Source of the DNA: BJHL01 sp040378885
GTDB taxonomy: Bacteria; Planctomycetota; Phycisphaerae; Phycisphaerales; UBA1924
Direction of reading: 5' to 3'
Assembly: GCA_046316615.1 (NCBI GenBank)
Contig: JBKDAN010000030.1
Coordinates: 1 to 64,000, forward strand
Length of the DNA stretch: 64,000 nucleotides
Below are positions 33,611 through 43,008 of the stretch, one piece after another. The translations under genes and the position numbers were made by a program. A model generated the notes under the pieces. The model did no database searches. It was not told where the DNA came from and was given only the letters and a program-made list of their open reading frames with translations. Positions within the stretch are counted from its first letter, which is position 1; every line of letters starts with the position of its first letter.

Positions 33611-34840
33611 TCAGCTGCAACTACCGCCCGCGAGAACGTGCAGATAATCGATGACGTCCTGATCTTCAGGAAACACGTTGTTGTTGTTGAAGTCAATGTC
33701 ATTGCAAACGCTGCCTTGCGGACAAGCAGCACCCGCGAAGACGTTGATGAAGTCGATGACATCCTGCTCCTCGGGGAAGACGTCGTTGTTGTTGAAGTCA
33801 ATGAAGTCGCAGCCGTTCCCGCTAGCGTTCGGTCGCGTCCACAGCACGGCGTGATAGCTCAGTGTGGAAGGGCTGAATGCGTAGCCGGAGACGTATGTAT
33901 TCGCCTCATCGCTCGTCACGCTCGTCGCAAGGCTGTTTCTGAAAGTTGGCGAAAGATACTGCGACAAATCAACGCATGACGACGCGCTACCGCTCCACAA
34001 CGTCGCTCGAATTTTCTGTCGCACGACGGCAAATCCGACTTGAAACTCGTCGTTGGCGCCGTAGACCTGAGACTCGAGGGCCCCAGCCGGGTTGAGATCG
34101 ATCCATGTTGCCGCAGAGCCGCTCCAACCACCTGCGCGACGGATATTCCCGATGCGGGCATAGCCAAACTGACGGCCTGGACTCGCGGCGAAGGCGTAGG
34201 ACTCGAAAGAGCCCGCGGGATTGAGATCAACCCAGCTCGCCGCGCTGCCGGTCCAGACTCCCGCGCGGCGAGTACCGCCAATCTCGGCAAACCCAGCCTG
34301 CTGGTCACCGCTTATGGCATAAGCCGTTGAGCTTGTTGCCTGCGCCGGATGAAGGCTGACCCAAGATGCCGCACCGCTGTTCCAAAGGCTCGCGCGGTAC
34401 ACACCACCGATCACAGCCCAGCCCACCTGCTGGGTCGCGGTGGTACCAAAGAGGATGGAGTCGGTGCAGTTTGCCGGATGGAGATCAACCCGTGATGCTT
34501 CTGTGCCGCGCCAGATCGTCGCCCGACTTATCCCGCTCAGACGCACGAAACCAGCCTGGATTCCATTGGCTGCGTCGTAGACATACGACTCGGTCGCATT
34601 CGCAGGGCTGATATCAATCCATGACGATGGTGTGCCACTCCAAAGGCTTGCACGGCGAATACCACCGACCGTCGCGCCTCCCCACTGCTCCCCCGCCAAG
34701 ACGCATGAAGCCTGCGACGCTGAAGCCCCTTCTGGCTGAAGAATCGTCACCGTCCACTGAGCGTGCGCTCCGGCAGCACACCAGAACGCGGCGAACACCC
34801 CGACAATCGCTGACTTACCTGCTGAATTCTGAGAACACAC
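33611..34840 (-). CDS. Secreted repeat protein (six WSG.A..WIDLNPA repeats) with dockerin-like tail
   Basis: The 409-residue product starts at a GTG (34840) with AAGGGG upstream and has a signal peptide (AIVGVFAAFWCAAGAHA). Six repeats of about 45 residues follow, each with RRASLWSG, SSWIDLNPA and a Tyr-Gly turn, as in HAF-like or propeller-forming extracellular repeats. The C-terminal 65 residues are two Cys-bracketed calcium loops (CDFIDFNNNDVFPEEQDVID and CNDIDFNNNNVFPEDQDVID). The same module occurs at 47760 and 50310. Anchoring or assembly on the cell surface is likely. It is convergent with yraN. Confidence 0.75.
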   Translation of the reverse strand: MCSQNSAGKSAIVGVFAAFWCAAGAHAQWTVTILQPEGASASQASCVLAGEQWGGATVGGIRRASLWSGTPSSWIDISPANATESYVYDAANGIQAGFVRLSGISRATIWRGTEASRVDLHPANCTDSILFGTTATQQVGWAVIGGVYRASLWNSGAASWVSLHPAQATSSTAYAISGDQQAGFAEIGGTRRAGVWTGSAASWVDLNPAGSFESYAFAASPGRQFGYARIGNIRRAGGWSGSAATWIDLNPAGALESQVYGANDEFQVGFAVVRQKIRATLWSGSASSCVDLSQYLSPTFRNSLATSVTSDEANTYVSGYAFSPSTLSYHAVLWTRPNASGNGCDFIDFNNNDVFPEEQDVIDFINVFAGAACPQGSVCNDIDFNNNNVFPEDQDVIDYLHVLAGGSCS

Positions 34841-34982
34841 AGGATGACCCCTTGTAAGCCTGACCGCGCCCGGCACAGCATCTCCGATTGAACTGCATCG
34901 TGCGACGGCATGCCAGCATATCGCCACTGTCAAGGGCCCGAACGCACGACCGAAAGCGGGCGCAACCACTCAAGATCAGTCG

Positions 34983-35819
34983 TCAGACGCGAGCCTTTTC
35001 ACGAACGATGTCGTAGAGCTTGTCGATGACCTGATCAAGATCAAGTTCCGACGTATCCACAACCGTCGCATCCTTCGGACAAGTCAACGCGCCAAACGGG
35101 CGTGCCTTGTCGTTCGCATCCCGCGCCTCAATCTCTGTGCGCAGCTTGTTGACGTCTGTCTCGACGTTCTGTTCGCGCTTGAGCTGTTCGCAGCGCCGCC
35201 GAGCCCGCACGTCCGCACTTGCATCAAGATAGATCTTCACCTGCGCCTGCGGGAACACAACGCTGCCCTGGTCACGTCCTTCACTCACGATGCGCGGGTG
35301 ATCCTTCGCGATCTCACGCTGCATCCCCACCATCAGATCGCGCAGTTCGCGAATGCCTGCGTACTGGCTCACGACCGCCGTCACATCCGGCTCGCGAATG
35401 CGCCGCGCATAGCTCTTGCCAAACGCCATGATCTCCGGCGGCTGCGCCTTCCAGTTGAACGTCATGTGCGCTGCCCGCACGATCTCAAGCAGCCGCTTGT
35501 GGTGCTCCAGATCAATCGCGTTATCAATCGCGATCGCCGCCGCGGTCCGGTACATGCTTCCCGTATCGAGGATGTCAAGCCCCAGGCGACGAGCAAGACG
35601 GTGGGCCACCGTGCTCTTGCCGGTGCCCGCGGGACCGTCGATGGTGATGACAATGGGCTGATCGAGCCTGAACACGCGCACCTCGCCTGGACTACCCGGC
35701 GCCGTCTCAGCGGCACCAGAACCTGTTGGAGCCATGACCTCGATGACATCGCTGCTGGATGCAAGACCTGAAGGCGAAAGCCGCAGGTTGGGCCGAGCTA
35801 GTGCGTCATGCAGTGTCAT
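34983..35819 (-). CDS. cmk: Cytidylate kinase
   Basis: The 278-residue enzyme phosphorylates CMP and dCMP. The P-loop GPAGTGKST lies at residues 62-70, preceded by VITID. The Asp-Thr-Gly-Ser-Met-Tyr-Arg block (LDILDTGSMYRTAA) and the late SEGRDQGSVVFPQAQVKIYL block are diagnostic. The first 50 residues are an unusual N-terminal extension of low conservation, and the ATG 28 codons in is a possible alternative start. GAGGTGG precedes the ATG at 35819. In many genomes cmk precedes ribosomal protein S1, but here its neighbours are unrelated. Confidence 0.92.
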   Translation of the reverse strand: MTLHDALARPNLRLSPSGLASSSDVIEVMAPTGSGAAETAPGSPGEVRVFRLDQPIVITIDGPAGTGKSTVAHRLARRLGLDILDTGSMYRTAAAIAIDNAIDLEHHKRLLEIVRAAHMTFNWKAQPPEIMAFGKSYARRIREPDVTAVVSQYAGIRELRDLMVGMQREIAKDHPRIVSEGRDQGSVVFPQAQVKIYLDASADVRARRRCEQLKREQNVETDVNKLRTEIEARDANDKARPFGALTCPKDATVVDTSELDLDQVIDKLYDIVREKARV

Positions 35820-35905
35820 GGGCCACCTCGAGAGGAAAGGAAGACCAAGACAGTATAGAGGACGCATCGCGACAGGGGATTGCACCCACATGAAACACAA
35901 AGAAA

Positions 35906-35932
35906 AAGGCACCGCGCGACACGCGATGCCTT
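35906..35932 (-). terminator. Intrinsic terminator after the UDP-glucuronate decarboxylase gene
   Basis: On the minus strand an 11-bp stem with one or two wobble pairs (AAGGCATCGCG / CGCGGTGCCTT) is followed by TTTTTCTTTG. It lies 49 bases after the stop of the epimerase gene and is a good intrinsic terminator. Confidence 0.75.
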
Positions 35933-35980
35933 CGATCTTCGTTGTTTATCACTCGTGGCCAGTGACTCGTGCCTTCGCCC

Positions 35981-36952
35981 TCAGAAATTCGGCGTCGGCG
36001 GACGCCAGTCCTCAAACTTCAGCTTCCGCATGCTCTCAATGGTCTTCACCAGACCGTCTTCGAGCTTCACCTTGGGCTCCCAGCCCAACTTGGTGCGAGC
36101 CAGCGTGATGTCGGGCTTGCGCTGCGTCGGATCATCCGCCGGCAGAGTCTTGTAGATCAGCTTGCTCTTGCTGCCCGTCATCTTGACGACCATCTCCGCA
36201 AGTTGCTTGATCGTGAACTCGCCTTCGTTACCGATGTTGACAGGTCCCACAAAGTCGTCCGGGCTTTCCATCATCTTGATGATCACATCCACCAGATCAT
36301 CCACGTAACAGAAGCTGCGCGTCTGGCTGCCATCGCCGAAAATCGTGATGTCCTCACCCAGAATCGCCTGACGAATGAAGTTCGTCACCACGCGACCATC
36401 AAACGGATGCATGCGCGGCCCGTACGTGTTGAAGATGCGCACCACCTTGATGCGCAGCTTGTGCATCCGGTAGTAATCAAAGAACAGCGTCTCCGCCGCT
36501 CGCTTGCCTTCGTCATAGCACGCACGCGGCCCGATGGGGTTCACGTTGCCGCGATAGCTCTCCGGCTGCGGGTGGACCGTCGGGTCGCCGTACACCTCGC
36601 TCGTCGAGAACTGCAGCACCTTCGCGTTGCACCGCTTGGCCATGCCAAGGATGTTGATCGCGCCCAGAATGCTGCACTTCATCGTCTTGATAGGGTTGTA
36701 CTGATAGTGCCCCGGAGCCGCGGGACACGCGGCGTTGTAGATCTCGTCGACTTCAAGCCACAACGGATGCGTCACGTCGTGGCGGATGAACTCAAAGTTG
36801 GGCCGGCCGATGAGGTGCTGAATGTTGATCTTCTGGCTCGTGAAGAGATTGTCCAGACAGATCACATCATGGCCCTGATTCACCATGCGTTCGCAAATGT
36901 GCGAGCCAAGGAACCCAGCGCCGCCGGTGACGAGAATGCGTTTGACCTTCAT
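35981..36952 (-). CDS. UDP-glucuronate decarboxylase-like epimerase (UXS type)
   Basis: The 323-residue short-chain dehydrogenase has the NAD motif TGGAGFLGSH at 9-18. The catalytic Ser/Thr region is LQFSTSEVYGDP, and the Tyr-X3-Lys is ACYDEGKRAAETLFFDYY. UXS-type features include HDVTHPLWLEVDEIYNAACP, RIFNTYGPRMHPFDGRVV and DGSQTRSFCYVDDL. It would convert UDP-glucuronate to UDP-xylose for surface glycans. Close relatives with other C4-acting roles cannot be excluded. It is read alone, ending at a strong terminator. Confidence 0.9.
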   Translation of the reverse strand: MKVKRILVTGGAGFLGSHICERMVNQGHDVICLDNLFTSQKINIQHLIGRPNFEFIRHDVTHPLWLEVDEIYNAACPAAPGHYQYNPIKTMKCSILGAINILGMAKRCNAKVLQFSTSEVYGDPTVHPQPESYRGNVNPIGPRACYDEGKRAAETLFFDYYRMHKLRIKVVRIFNTYGPRMHPFDGRVVTNFIRQAILGEDITIFGDGSQTRSFCYVDDLVDVIIKMMESPDDFVGPVNIGNEGEFTIKQLAEMVVKMTGSKSKLIYKTLPADDPTQRKPDITLARTKLGWEPKVKLEDGLVKTIESMRKLKFEDWRPPTPNF

Positions 36953-37079
36953 GAGCTGTTCTTTCGACCAATCGGAAAAACGAACGCCGGTATCGCCGGC
37001 ACCGATGACGCTCCATCATACCGAACTCTGCCAGAATATCATCGTCACGAACGCGCGATGTATTGCGTTCTCCTCCAGA

Positions 37080-38096
37080 TCATCGATGATCGGACGCAAG
37101 TTGCCGAGCGTACATCGCGACCGCCGCCTTCGCGTCCGTCTGCGGCTTCCACCCTAAACCATTGGCCGTCATGGACATATCCGCTTGCGTGAAGTCCTGG
37201 TAGAACGCCCGGATCGCTGGCGGCATCTCGAAATACTCCACTTCACGGTCGCCTTTGGCCAGCCCGAGGCCCGCGCGAACCGCCTCCGCAATATCCGCAA
37301 AGCTCGTCGCCACGCCGCTGCCAAGGTTGTACACGCCGGGCTTCACGCTGCGGCCATCCAGCCCCGCTGCAGCAATGGTGCAGTCCACCACATCGCCCAC
37401 ATACACCTGATCGCGCGCCTGCGAGCCATCAACGAACAGCCGCGGTCGCTTACCGCTCAGGCACTGCTGCGTCAGTTGAAACGCCATCGACGCCATCTTG
37501 CCCTTGCGAGCTTCGCCAGCTCCGAACACGTTGAAATACCGCAGCCCCACCACGTGCGGCTCGCGTCCACCCCTCACAAGCTCTGACGCCAGCCGGCGAT
37601 GATGACACTCCATCATCCACTTGCTGAAGCCATACACGTTGTTGGGTTTGCCTGCGGCCTCAAGCGGAAACGCTTCGCGTCGCGCCGTTTGAGGCGGCGT
37701 GCCATACGTCGCTGCGGAACTCGCATACACCAGCGGCACGCGCCCCGCACACGCGAGAATCATGGGCGGAAAGCTCTCACTGTTCACCCGCATCATGTCC
37801 GCTTCGTTCGCGTTGGTCGTGTCCGTGATGGCGCCCAGATGAAACACCGCCGCCAGCGTGTGCGACTCCACCAGCGCGTGCCAATCGACATCGCACACAC
37901 TCTCAGGCATCAACTGCCCGCGAAATGCCCCGACGCCCGCACGCTCGCACGCCTCCACGATGTTGGCATAACTGCCCGTCCGCAGATCATCAATCACCAC
38001 GACATGCGCACCGGCGAACCGGCGCAGCAGTTCCGCGACGAGATTGCTCCCGATAAACCCGCACCCGCCCGTGACGATGAACACACGTTCGCTCAC
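37080..38096 (-). CDS. hldD: ADP-L-glycero-D-manno-heptose 6-epimerase
   Basis: The 338-residue epimerase has TGGCGFIGSNLV at the N-terminus, the serine block PLVYASSAATYGTPP near 122-136, and Tyr-X3-Lys in NNVYGFSKWMME near 153-164. The late blocks RYFNVFGAGEARKGKMASMA and IRAFYQDFTQADMSMT are characteristic of HldD/RfaD. The product is used to build the inner core of lipopolysaccharide. It starts at a GTG that overlaps the LysM gene stop (GTGA), so the two genes are coupled. Confidence 0.88.
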   Translation of the reverse strand: MSERVFIVTGGCGFIGSNLVAELLRRFAGAHVVVIDDLRTGSYANIVEACERAGVGAFRGQLMPESVCDVDWHALVESHTLAAVFHLGAITDTTNANEADMMRVNSESFPPMILACAGRVPLVYASSAATYGTPPQTARREAFPLEAAGKPNNVYGFSKWMMECHHRRLASELVRGGREPHVVGLRYFNVFGAGEARKGKMASMAFQLTQQCLSGKRPRLFVDGSQARDQVYVGDVVDCTIAAAGLDGRSVKPGVYNLGSGVATSFADIAEAVRAGLGLAKGDREVEYFEMPPAIRAFYQDFTQADMSMTANGLGWKPQTDAKAAVAMYARQLASDHR

Positions 38097-38812
38097 GTAC
38101 CGCCCCCGTTGCCTTCCGCATCCGCCAGTCCTGCTGGCTTCGCCGGAATCTTCAGCTTCTGCCCCACGCGAATCTTCGCAGGGTCCGTCAGTACATCGCG
38201 ATTGGCCTGAAAGATCATGTCCGCCATGCGCTCTTCGCCATACACACGCCGCGCGATCTTCGCGAGTGAATCGCCCTTCTGCACCGTGTACTCCTGCATC
38301 GCCACAGGCTTGCTCTCCTGCGCAGGTGCTGGCTTCACTTCACCCGCCGCCGTCTTCAAGACAGGCAGTCCCTGCACATTCGACGGATCACGCGGCACAC
38401 GCACCACGCGCCCTTCACGCAGGTTCGCCGCGCTCATCAGCGGGTTGGCTCGTGCAATGACATCCGCCTTGCTGCTGTCGCCGTAGTGTCGCTGTGCAAT
38501 CGTCGCGAACGTGTCGCCGCTGCGAATCACATCTTCCGTAAACGTCGGTGCGATCACCCCGGCTTGCGCGTCACTCGCGACCGGCTCAGGGCGCATCATC
38601 ACCGGCGGAGGCGTCGGCGCGGCTGCCAGCGTCTTCACCGCTTCCGGCTGCGTCAAGGGCGCGACTTTCGTGCGTTCCGCCACCCCGCGCTCAGTCTCGC
38701 TCGGCGTCTCAAAGCGAATGGCCGGCTCCACCGGCCACCACCAATACACCCCGATCCACACCGCGCTCAAAACGACCAGCCCCGCCGCGATTCGACCGCC
38801 GCTGTTTGCCAT
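38093..38812 (-). CDS. Membrane-anchored protein with two LysM domains
   Basis: The 239-residue protein has one N-terminal membrane helix (IAAGLVVLSAVWIGVYWWW), a Pro/Thr-rich linker, and two LysM peptidoglycan-binding domains. One is at about 95-140 (SGDTFATIAQRHYGDSSKAD) and the second at about 177-225 (YTVQKGDSLAKIARRVYGEE to VGQKLKIPAK). It may tether to the cell wall. It lies 78 bases downstream of the secDF stop on the same strand and is coupled to hldD. Confidence 0.88.
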   Translation of the reverse strand: MANSGGRIAAGLVVLSAVWIGVYWWWPVEPAIRFETPSETERGVAERTKVAPLTQPEAVKTLAAAPTPPPVMMRPEPVASDAQAGVIAPTFTEDVIRSGDTFATIAQRHYGDSSKADVIARANPLMSAANLREGRVVRVPRDPSNVQGLPVLKTAAGEVKPAPAQESKPVAMQEYTVQKGDSLAKIARRVYGEERMADMIFQANRDVLTDPAKIRVGQKLKIPAKPAGLADAEGNGGGT

Positions 38813-38890
38813 GATCGTCCTCCTTGACGCCCTGAAAACAACTGGAAAAAGCTTCGCCGACCCGGTAGAGCCGGCGAGCCTGCATGTACT

Positions 38891-41800
38891 TTACGTCGTG
38901 GGCTGCGCGATACCCGCATCCTTGTACATATCGCGTTCGTGTTTGCGGCTCCACACAATCGGAGCCGCCACCGCGACCGACGAATACGTACCGACGATCA
39001 GACCCGTCGCCAGAGCGAACGCGAACGCACGCATGCCTTCGCCGCCCCAGATGTACAGAATGAAGCACGACGCCAGCGTCGTACCACCCGTGATCAGCGT
39101 ACGGCTGAACGTCTGATTGATCGACGTGTTGATGATGTCGCGCGTCGCGTGCGGCAGTTTCCCGCGGTTCTCGCGAATGCGGTCCATGATCACAACCGTG
39201 TCATTCAGCGAGTAACCCGCAATCGTCAGCAGAGCCGCGACCAGGTTCAGGTCAATCTTGAAGGGCAGCAGATTGATGCTCGCTGCAAACCCGTGCGTCG
39301 CCGGGTTGTCGTACAGAATTTCCGCCAGCGCCACCAATCCGACCACCACCAGCACGTCGTGGATCAGTGCGACCACCGCAGCGAGCGAGTACCGCGGCGT
39401 CTTGAATCGCACCCAGATATAGATGCCGATGAAGATGAAGCTCAGAATCGTCGCCGTGATCGCGTTCGTCGTAAACGTCGCCGCGATCGCCGGGCTGAAC
39501 GTCAGCACGCTTGCGGGCGTGCTGTCCTGGGTCAACGCTTCCTGAACGAGGGCCCATTCACGGTCCCGCAGGCCGCTCTCCCACTGATCTTGGCCGCTCA
39601 CGATAGTGATGGACGGATCCGCCACCACGATCGCCGCGCTCGTCACGGCGGACTCGGTGCCCTCCAGCACAATCACATCTCGCTGCCGCGCCAGCGTGTC
39701 GCTGAACGCCTCACCCTGACGCGCCGTATCCAAACGCGTCTTCAGGTTCTCCAGCGTCGAGGGCGGGCTGATGTTGTTCAGCAGAACCGCCACACCGCCC
39801 GTGTATGCCGCCACATCCTGGCGATACTGCGGCTTGTCAATGTTCGCACCCAGCGTCGGCTTGTCGAGCAGGAACACGGGAGCCGTGCGCCAGTTCGTCC
39901 CAGCATCGCTGCCCGCGAAGTTCAAAGCAGGCTTGCTTTCAAGCTTGTCCGCAAAGCCTTCCTTCACCACGCTGAGCACGGGACTGGTTGCGTTGTTCTG
40001 AGCGAGCGTCTTGATGGCGAACTTGTCGCTCGTGAAGCCGTCCGCCTGCGGATTGATCGGGAAGACTTCAAACTGATTGAAGTCCGGAATCTTGCTCGTC
40101 TCCGCCAATTCGCGCACGCGCTCTTCCACTTCCTTGCGCGTCATCATGACGCGCTTGGTCGGGTCGCTCTCGTCGGCCTTGAACTGCAGCGTCACCTGCG
40201 TGCCGCCGCGAAACTCGTTGTCGAGCATCTTGGCGCCTTGCCAGAACACCATGCCCAGACCGATCGTCACGTACACCGCAGAAATACTGAAGAACGCAAA
40301 GCGATACTTCATCCAGTCAATGTTGGGCGTCAACCACCGCTGCAGGTTCGGAATCGCCGTGGGCAGCATGTGCGTGCTCACGAGCGAACCCTTGCGCCAG
40401 CCGTTGGCGAGCATGATGTCAAAGATCAGTCGGCTGACAACCAGCGTCGCACTCATCGTCGCCACAACGCCGATGCCCATCGTGATCGCAAAGCCGCGAA
40501 TCTCAGGCGTGCCCGTGTAGTACAGCACCACGCACACGATCAGGTTCGTCATGTTGCCGTCAACGATCGCCGACAGCGCCTTGTCAAAGCCCAGACGCAC
40601 GGCTGTCTTCATGTCCGCGCCGCGATTCATTTCTTCGCGGATGCGTTCATAAATCAGCACGTTGCTGTCAACCGCCATGCCGAACGTCAGAATCAGCCCG
40701 GCGATGCCCGGCATCGTGAACACGGCCTTGGACAGCGCCATGCATCCCACGATGATCAGCGCGTTCGCCAGCAGAGCAATCACTGCAACAGCGCCGTACC
40801 AGAAGTAGTAGAGGCACATGAACACCGCGACGATCACCGCCGACCAGATCGCTGAATTGATGCCCTTAGAAAGGTTGTCTGCACCAAGCTCCGGACCCAC
40901 CGATGCAATGCTGATGGGCTCGGGGCTCAGCTTCGCCTGCAGACTGCCGCCGCCCAGCACGCGGATGATGTAATCCAGCTCTTCCTTGCTGAACTCACCC
41001 GTGATCTGACCGCTCGATCCGATTTCACCCTGCAGCGTCGGCGCGGTGTAAACCTGGTCATCCAGCACCACCGCCATCGGCTCAGACAGGTGCGCGCCCG
41101 TCAGCTGCGACAGCAGCTTCGCGCCCGAAGGATCCATTTCAAACGTGATCGCGCTGCGACCCTTCTGGTCAAAGCTCTGATACGACCGGCTCACACGCCA
41201 TTCACCCTCGGCCTGCGTCAAACGCGTCTGCCGGGTGTCATACACCAGCATGTAGTAGTCGCCGCCGTACGGCTCCGCGACATACCCCAGCCGACCGAAG
41301 ATCGCCGTGGAGTTCCGCGGATCTTCCGCCAAGGCATCCACTTCCGCCTTCGTGTTCAGCCAATTCTCAAGCTGATTGATCTTCAGCCACTTCGTATCCG
41401 CGCTCTGCACATTCCGCGGCCCAAGCGTCCGCAGGTCTTCGCGCAGCCGCTGCTCTTCCGGGTGCTTGCCCATTCGCGGCGTGATGCGAAACTCCAGCAC
41501 ACCCGCACCACGCAGCATGCGTACCAGGTCTTGCGGGTCGTCCAGCGTCGTCCGCACCTTCGCGTAGTCCGCGTGCAGTTGCAGCAGCCGATCAATCTCC
41601 GCCAGGCTCTCCGGGTGCGCGTTGCGAATCTGCTTCTCAGCCACCTCGCGAGCCGTGGGCAGCGGCACGCGTTGCCCCGCATCGTCAATAAATCGCACAC
41701 GCGTGCTTGCCGTGATGATCTTGCGAATATCCGCCGCGCTCAGCGCGGTCTTCAGCACCGTATCGCGCGCGTTGGCATACGCAATCTCCGCCGACGCGAC

Positions 41801-42346
41801 CTGCTCCACCATCGCTTCACGCTTGGAGCTTTCCAGTTCCGCGTCATACGCCGCACGAATCCGCTGCGCCTCGTCATAGGCCGCTGCTGCCGCCAGCAGC
41901 AGTTCCTGACGCTTCGCATTGCCGCCGGCAAGCGTCTTGATCTCGCTGCTGCGCTGCTCGCCCGTCATCTGCATCGTCAACTGCAGACGCTGATCCGTCA
42001 GCTTGTTCCGCCCCATATCCGCCAGCGCATCTTCAAACTTCTTGCGGGCCGCCTTCACGTCATCGCTGGGCAGAGGCATGTTGATATCAATCCGGTCGCG
42101 ACCCTGCGCAACCATCGTGATATCCATAACACCTTCCGGGTCCACGCGCTCCTTCAGCACCCGGATCGTGCTGTCCAGCACCTGCTTCGAGTCCTCGGTC
42201 GGACCGATGTCCACCGCGTAGACCATGCTCACGCCGCCCGCGAGGTCCTTCCCGCGGCGCAGCGTTTTCTCAGGCGGCATGATCGTCCACGCGAAGAAGA
42301 CGAGCACCGCGACCACCAAAAAGGCCATCTTGAAGATGTGACGCAT
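38891..42346 (-). CDS. secDF: Fused protein-export protein SecDF
   Basis: The 1151-residue protein fuses SecD and SecF, which use the proton motive force to pull secreted proteins through SecYEG. The SecD half has an N-terminal helix, LRRGKDLAGGVSMVYAVDI, a large periplasmic P1 region with a long coiled insert (about 130-240), FEMDPSGAKLLSQLTGAHLS, and the membrane block GINSAIWSAVIVAVFMCLYY. The SecF half begins near residue 680 (YRFAFFSISAVYVTIGLGMV), then LDNEFRGGTQVTLQF and the last membrane block. It is larger than most SecDF fusions. It follows yajC on the same strand. Confidence 0.95.
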   Translation of the reverse strand: MRHIFKMAFLVVAVLVFFAWTIMPPEKTLRRGKDLAGGVSMVYAVDIGPTEDSKQVLDSTIRVLKERVDPEGVMDITMVAQGRDRIDINMPLPSDDVKAARKKFEDALADMGRNKLTDQRLQLTMQMTGEQRSSEIKTLAGGNAKRQELLLAAAAAYDEAQRIRAAYDAELESSKREAMVEQVASAEIAYANARDTVLKTALSAADIRKIITASTRVRFIDDAGQRVPLPTAREVAEKQIRNAHPESLAEIDRLLQLHADYAKVRTTLDDPQDLVRMLRGAGVLEFRITPRMGKHPEEQRLREDLRTLGPRNVQSADTKWLKINQLENWLNTKAEVDALAEDPRNSTAIFGRLGYVAEPYGGDYYMLVYDTRQTRLTQAEGEWRVSRSYQSFDQKGRSAITFEMDPSGAKLLSQLTGAHLSEPMAVVLDDQVYTAPTLQGEIGSSGQITGEFSKEELDYIIRVLGGGSLQAKLSPEPISIASVGPELGADNLSKGINSAIWSAVIVAVFMCLYYFWYGAVAVIALLANALIIVGCMALSKAVFTMPGIAGLILTFGMAVDSNVLIYERIREEMNRGADMKTAVRLGFDKALSAIVDGNMTNLIVCVVLYYTGTPEIRGFAITMGIGVVATMSATLVVSRLIFDIMLANGWRKGSLVSTHMLPTAIPNLQRWLTPNIDWMKYRFAFFSISAVYVTIGLGMVFWQGAKMLDNEFRGGTQVTLQFKADESDPTKRVMMTRKEVEERVRELAETSKIPDFNQFEVFPINPQADGFTSDKFAIKTLAQNNATSPVLSVVKEGFADKLESKPALNFAGSDAGTNWRTAPVFLLDKPTLGANIDKPQYRQDVAAYTGGVAVLLNNISPPSTLENLKTRLDTARQGEAFSDTLARQRDVIVLEGTESAVTSAAIVVADPSITIVSGQDQWESGLRDREWALVQEALTQDSTPASVLTFSPAIAATFTTNAITATILSFIFIGIYIWVRFKTPRYSLAAVVALIHDVLVVVGLVALAEILYDNPATHGFAASINLLPFKIDLNLVAALLTIAGYSLNDTVVIMDRIRENRGKLPHATRDIINTSINQTFSRTLITGGTTLASCFILYIWGGEGMRAFAFALATGLIVGTYSSVAVAAPIVWSRKHERDMYKDAGIAQPTT

Positions 42347-42445
42347 AGAAAGATTCGTCCGGCTTGCGCCCGCCTGCCCGGCGTGCGCTCAAGTTACCTG
42401 TCCGCCCCAATCCCGACCCTTCCACCTCAACTGCGCTCGCCTCAC

Positions 42446-42970
42446 TCAGGCGTTCACGGTCTTGCCCGACTCCTTCGTTTCCGTCACGGTCGTTCCCTTG
42501 CTGCCACCGATGGCGCCCTGAATCGCCGACTTCGAGAACCGAATCCGGCCTTCTTCCACGCGCAGCACGACTTCATCATCGTTCATGTCCACGATGTGGC
42601 CGATCACACCGCCACCCGTGATGACCTTGTCACCCTTCTTGAGCGCACTCATCATCGCTTCGCGCTGCTTCTTCTGCTTGCGACCGCTCCACGCCGTCAT
42701 GCCGACCATGAGCACAAGCATGCCCAGCAGCATCACGGGCATGATCCACGCACCCGGAGGGCTGCCTGCAGTTGCCCCACCACCGGTCGTCGTGGGCACA
42801 GTCGTCCCCGCAGTAGGTGTACCGCCGCCAGCGTTCGTCATGCCCGGCACCGTCACAGCGTTGCTCGCAGGAGCCGCCGCCGCGCCATCCTGCCCCAGAG
42901 TCAGAAACGCCATCACATCACCCGCATTGATCGAGGCGGGAGCAGAAGAACCGGAATCGATGCTATTCAT
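42446..42970 (-). CDS. yajC: Preprotein translocase subunit YajC
   Basis: The 174-residue protein has a long polar N-terminal part (1-75), one membrane helix (WIMPVMLLGMLVLMVGMTAW), and the YajC cytoplasmic domain (LKKGDKVITGGGVIGHIVDM, DDEVVLRVEEGRIRFSKSAI). YajC associates with SecDF, and the gene order yajC-secDF is common. The N-terminal extension of about 70 residues before the membrane helix is not usual and may hold another, internal start. Confidence 0.92.
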   Translation of the reverse strand: MNSIDSGSSAPASINAGDVMAFLTLGQDGAAAAPASNAVTVPGMTNAGGGTPTAGTTVPTTTGGGATAGSPPGAWIMPVMLLGMLVLMVGMTAWSGRKQKKQREAMMSALKKGDKVITGGGVIGHIVDMNDDEVVLRVEEGRIRFSKSAIQGAIGGSKGTTVTETKESGKTVNA

Positions 42971-43008
42971 GAATCAATATCTTTCCGAAATTGCAGCATG
43001 CCAATGGC

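Noticed and set aside
38939..40855. A 638-residue plus-strand protein opposite secDF
   Set aside because: It is an open antisense frame caused by high GC codon bias; its translation is His/Arg-rich and has no motifs, while secDF is unmistakable.
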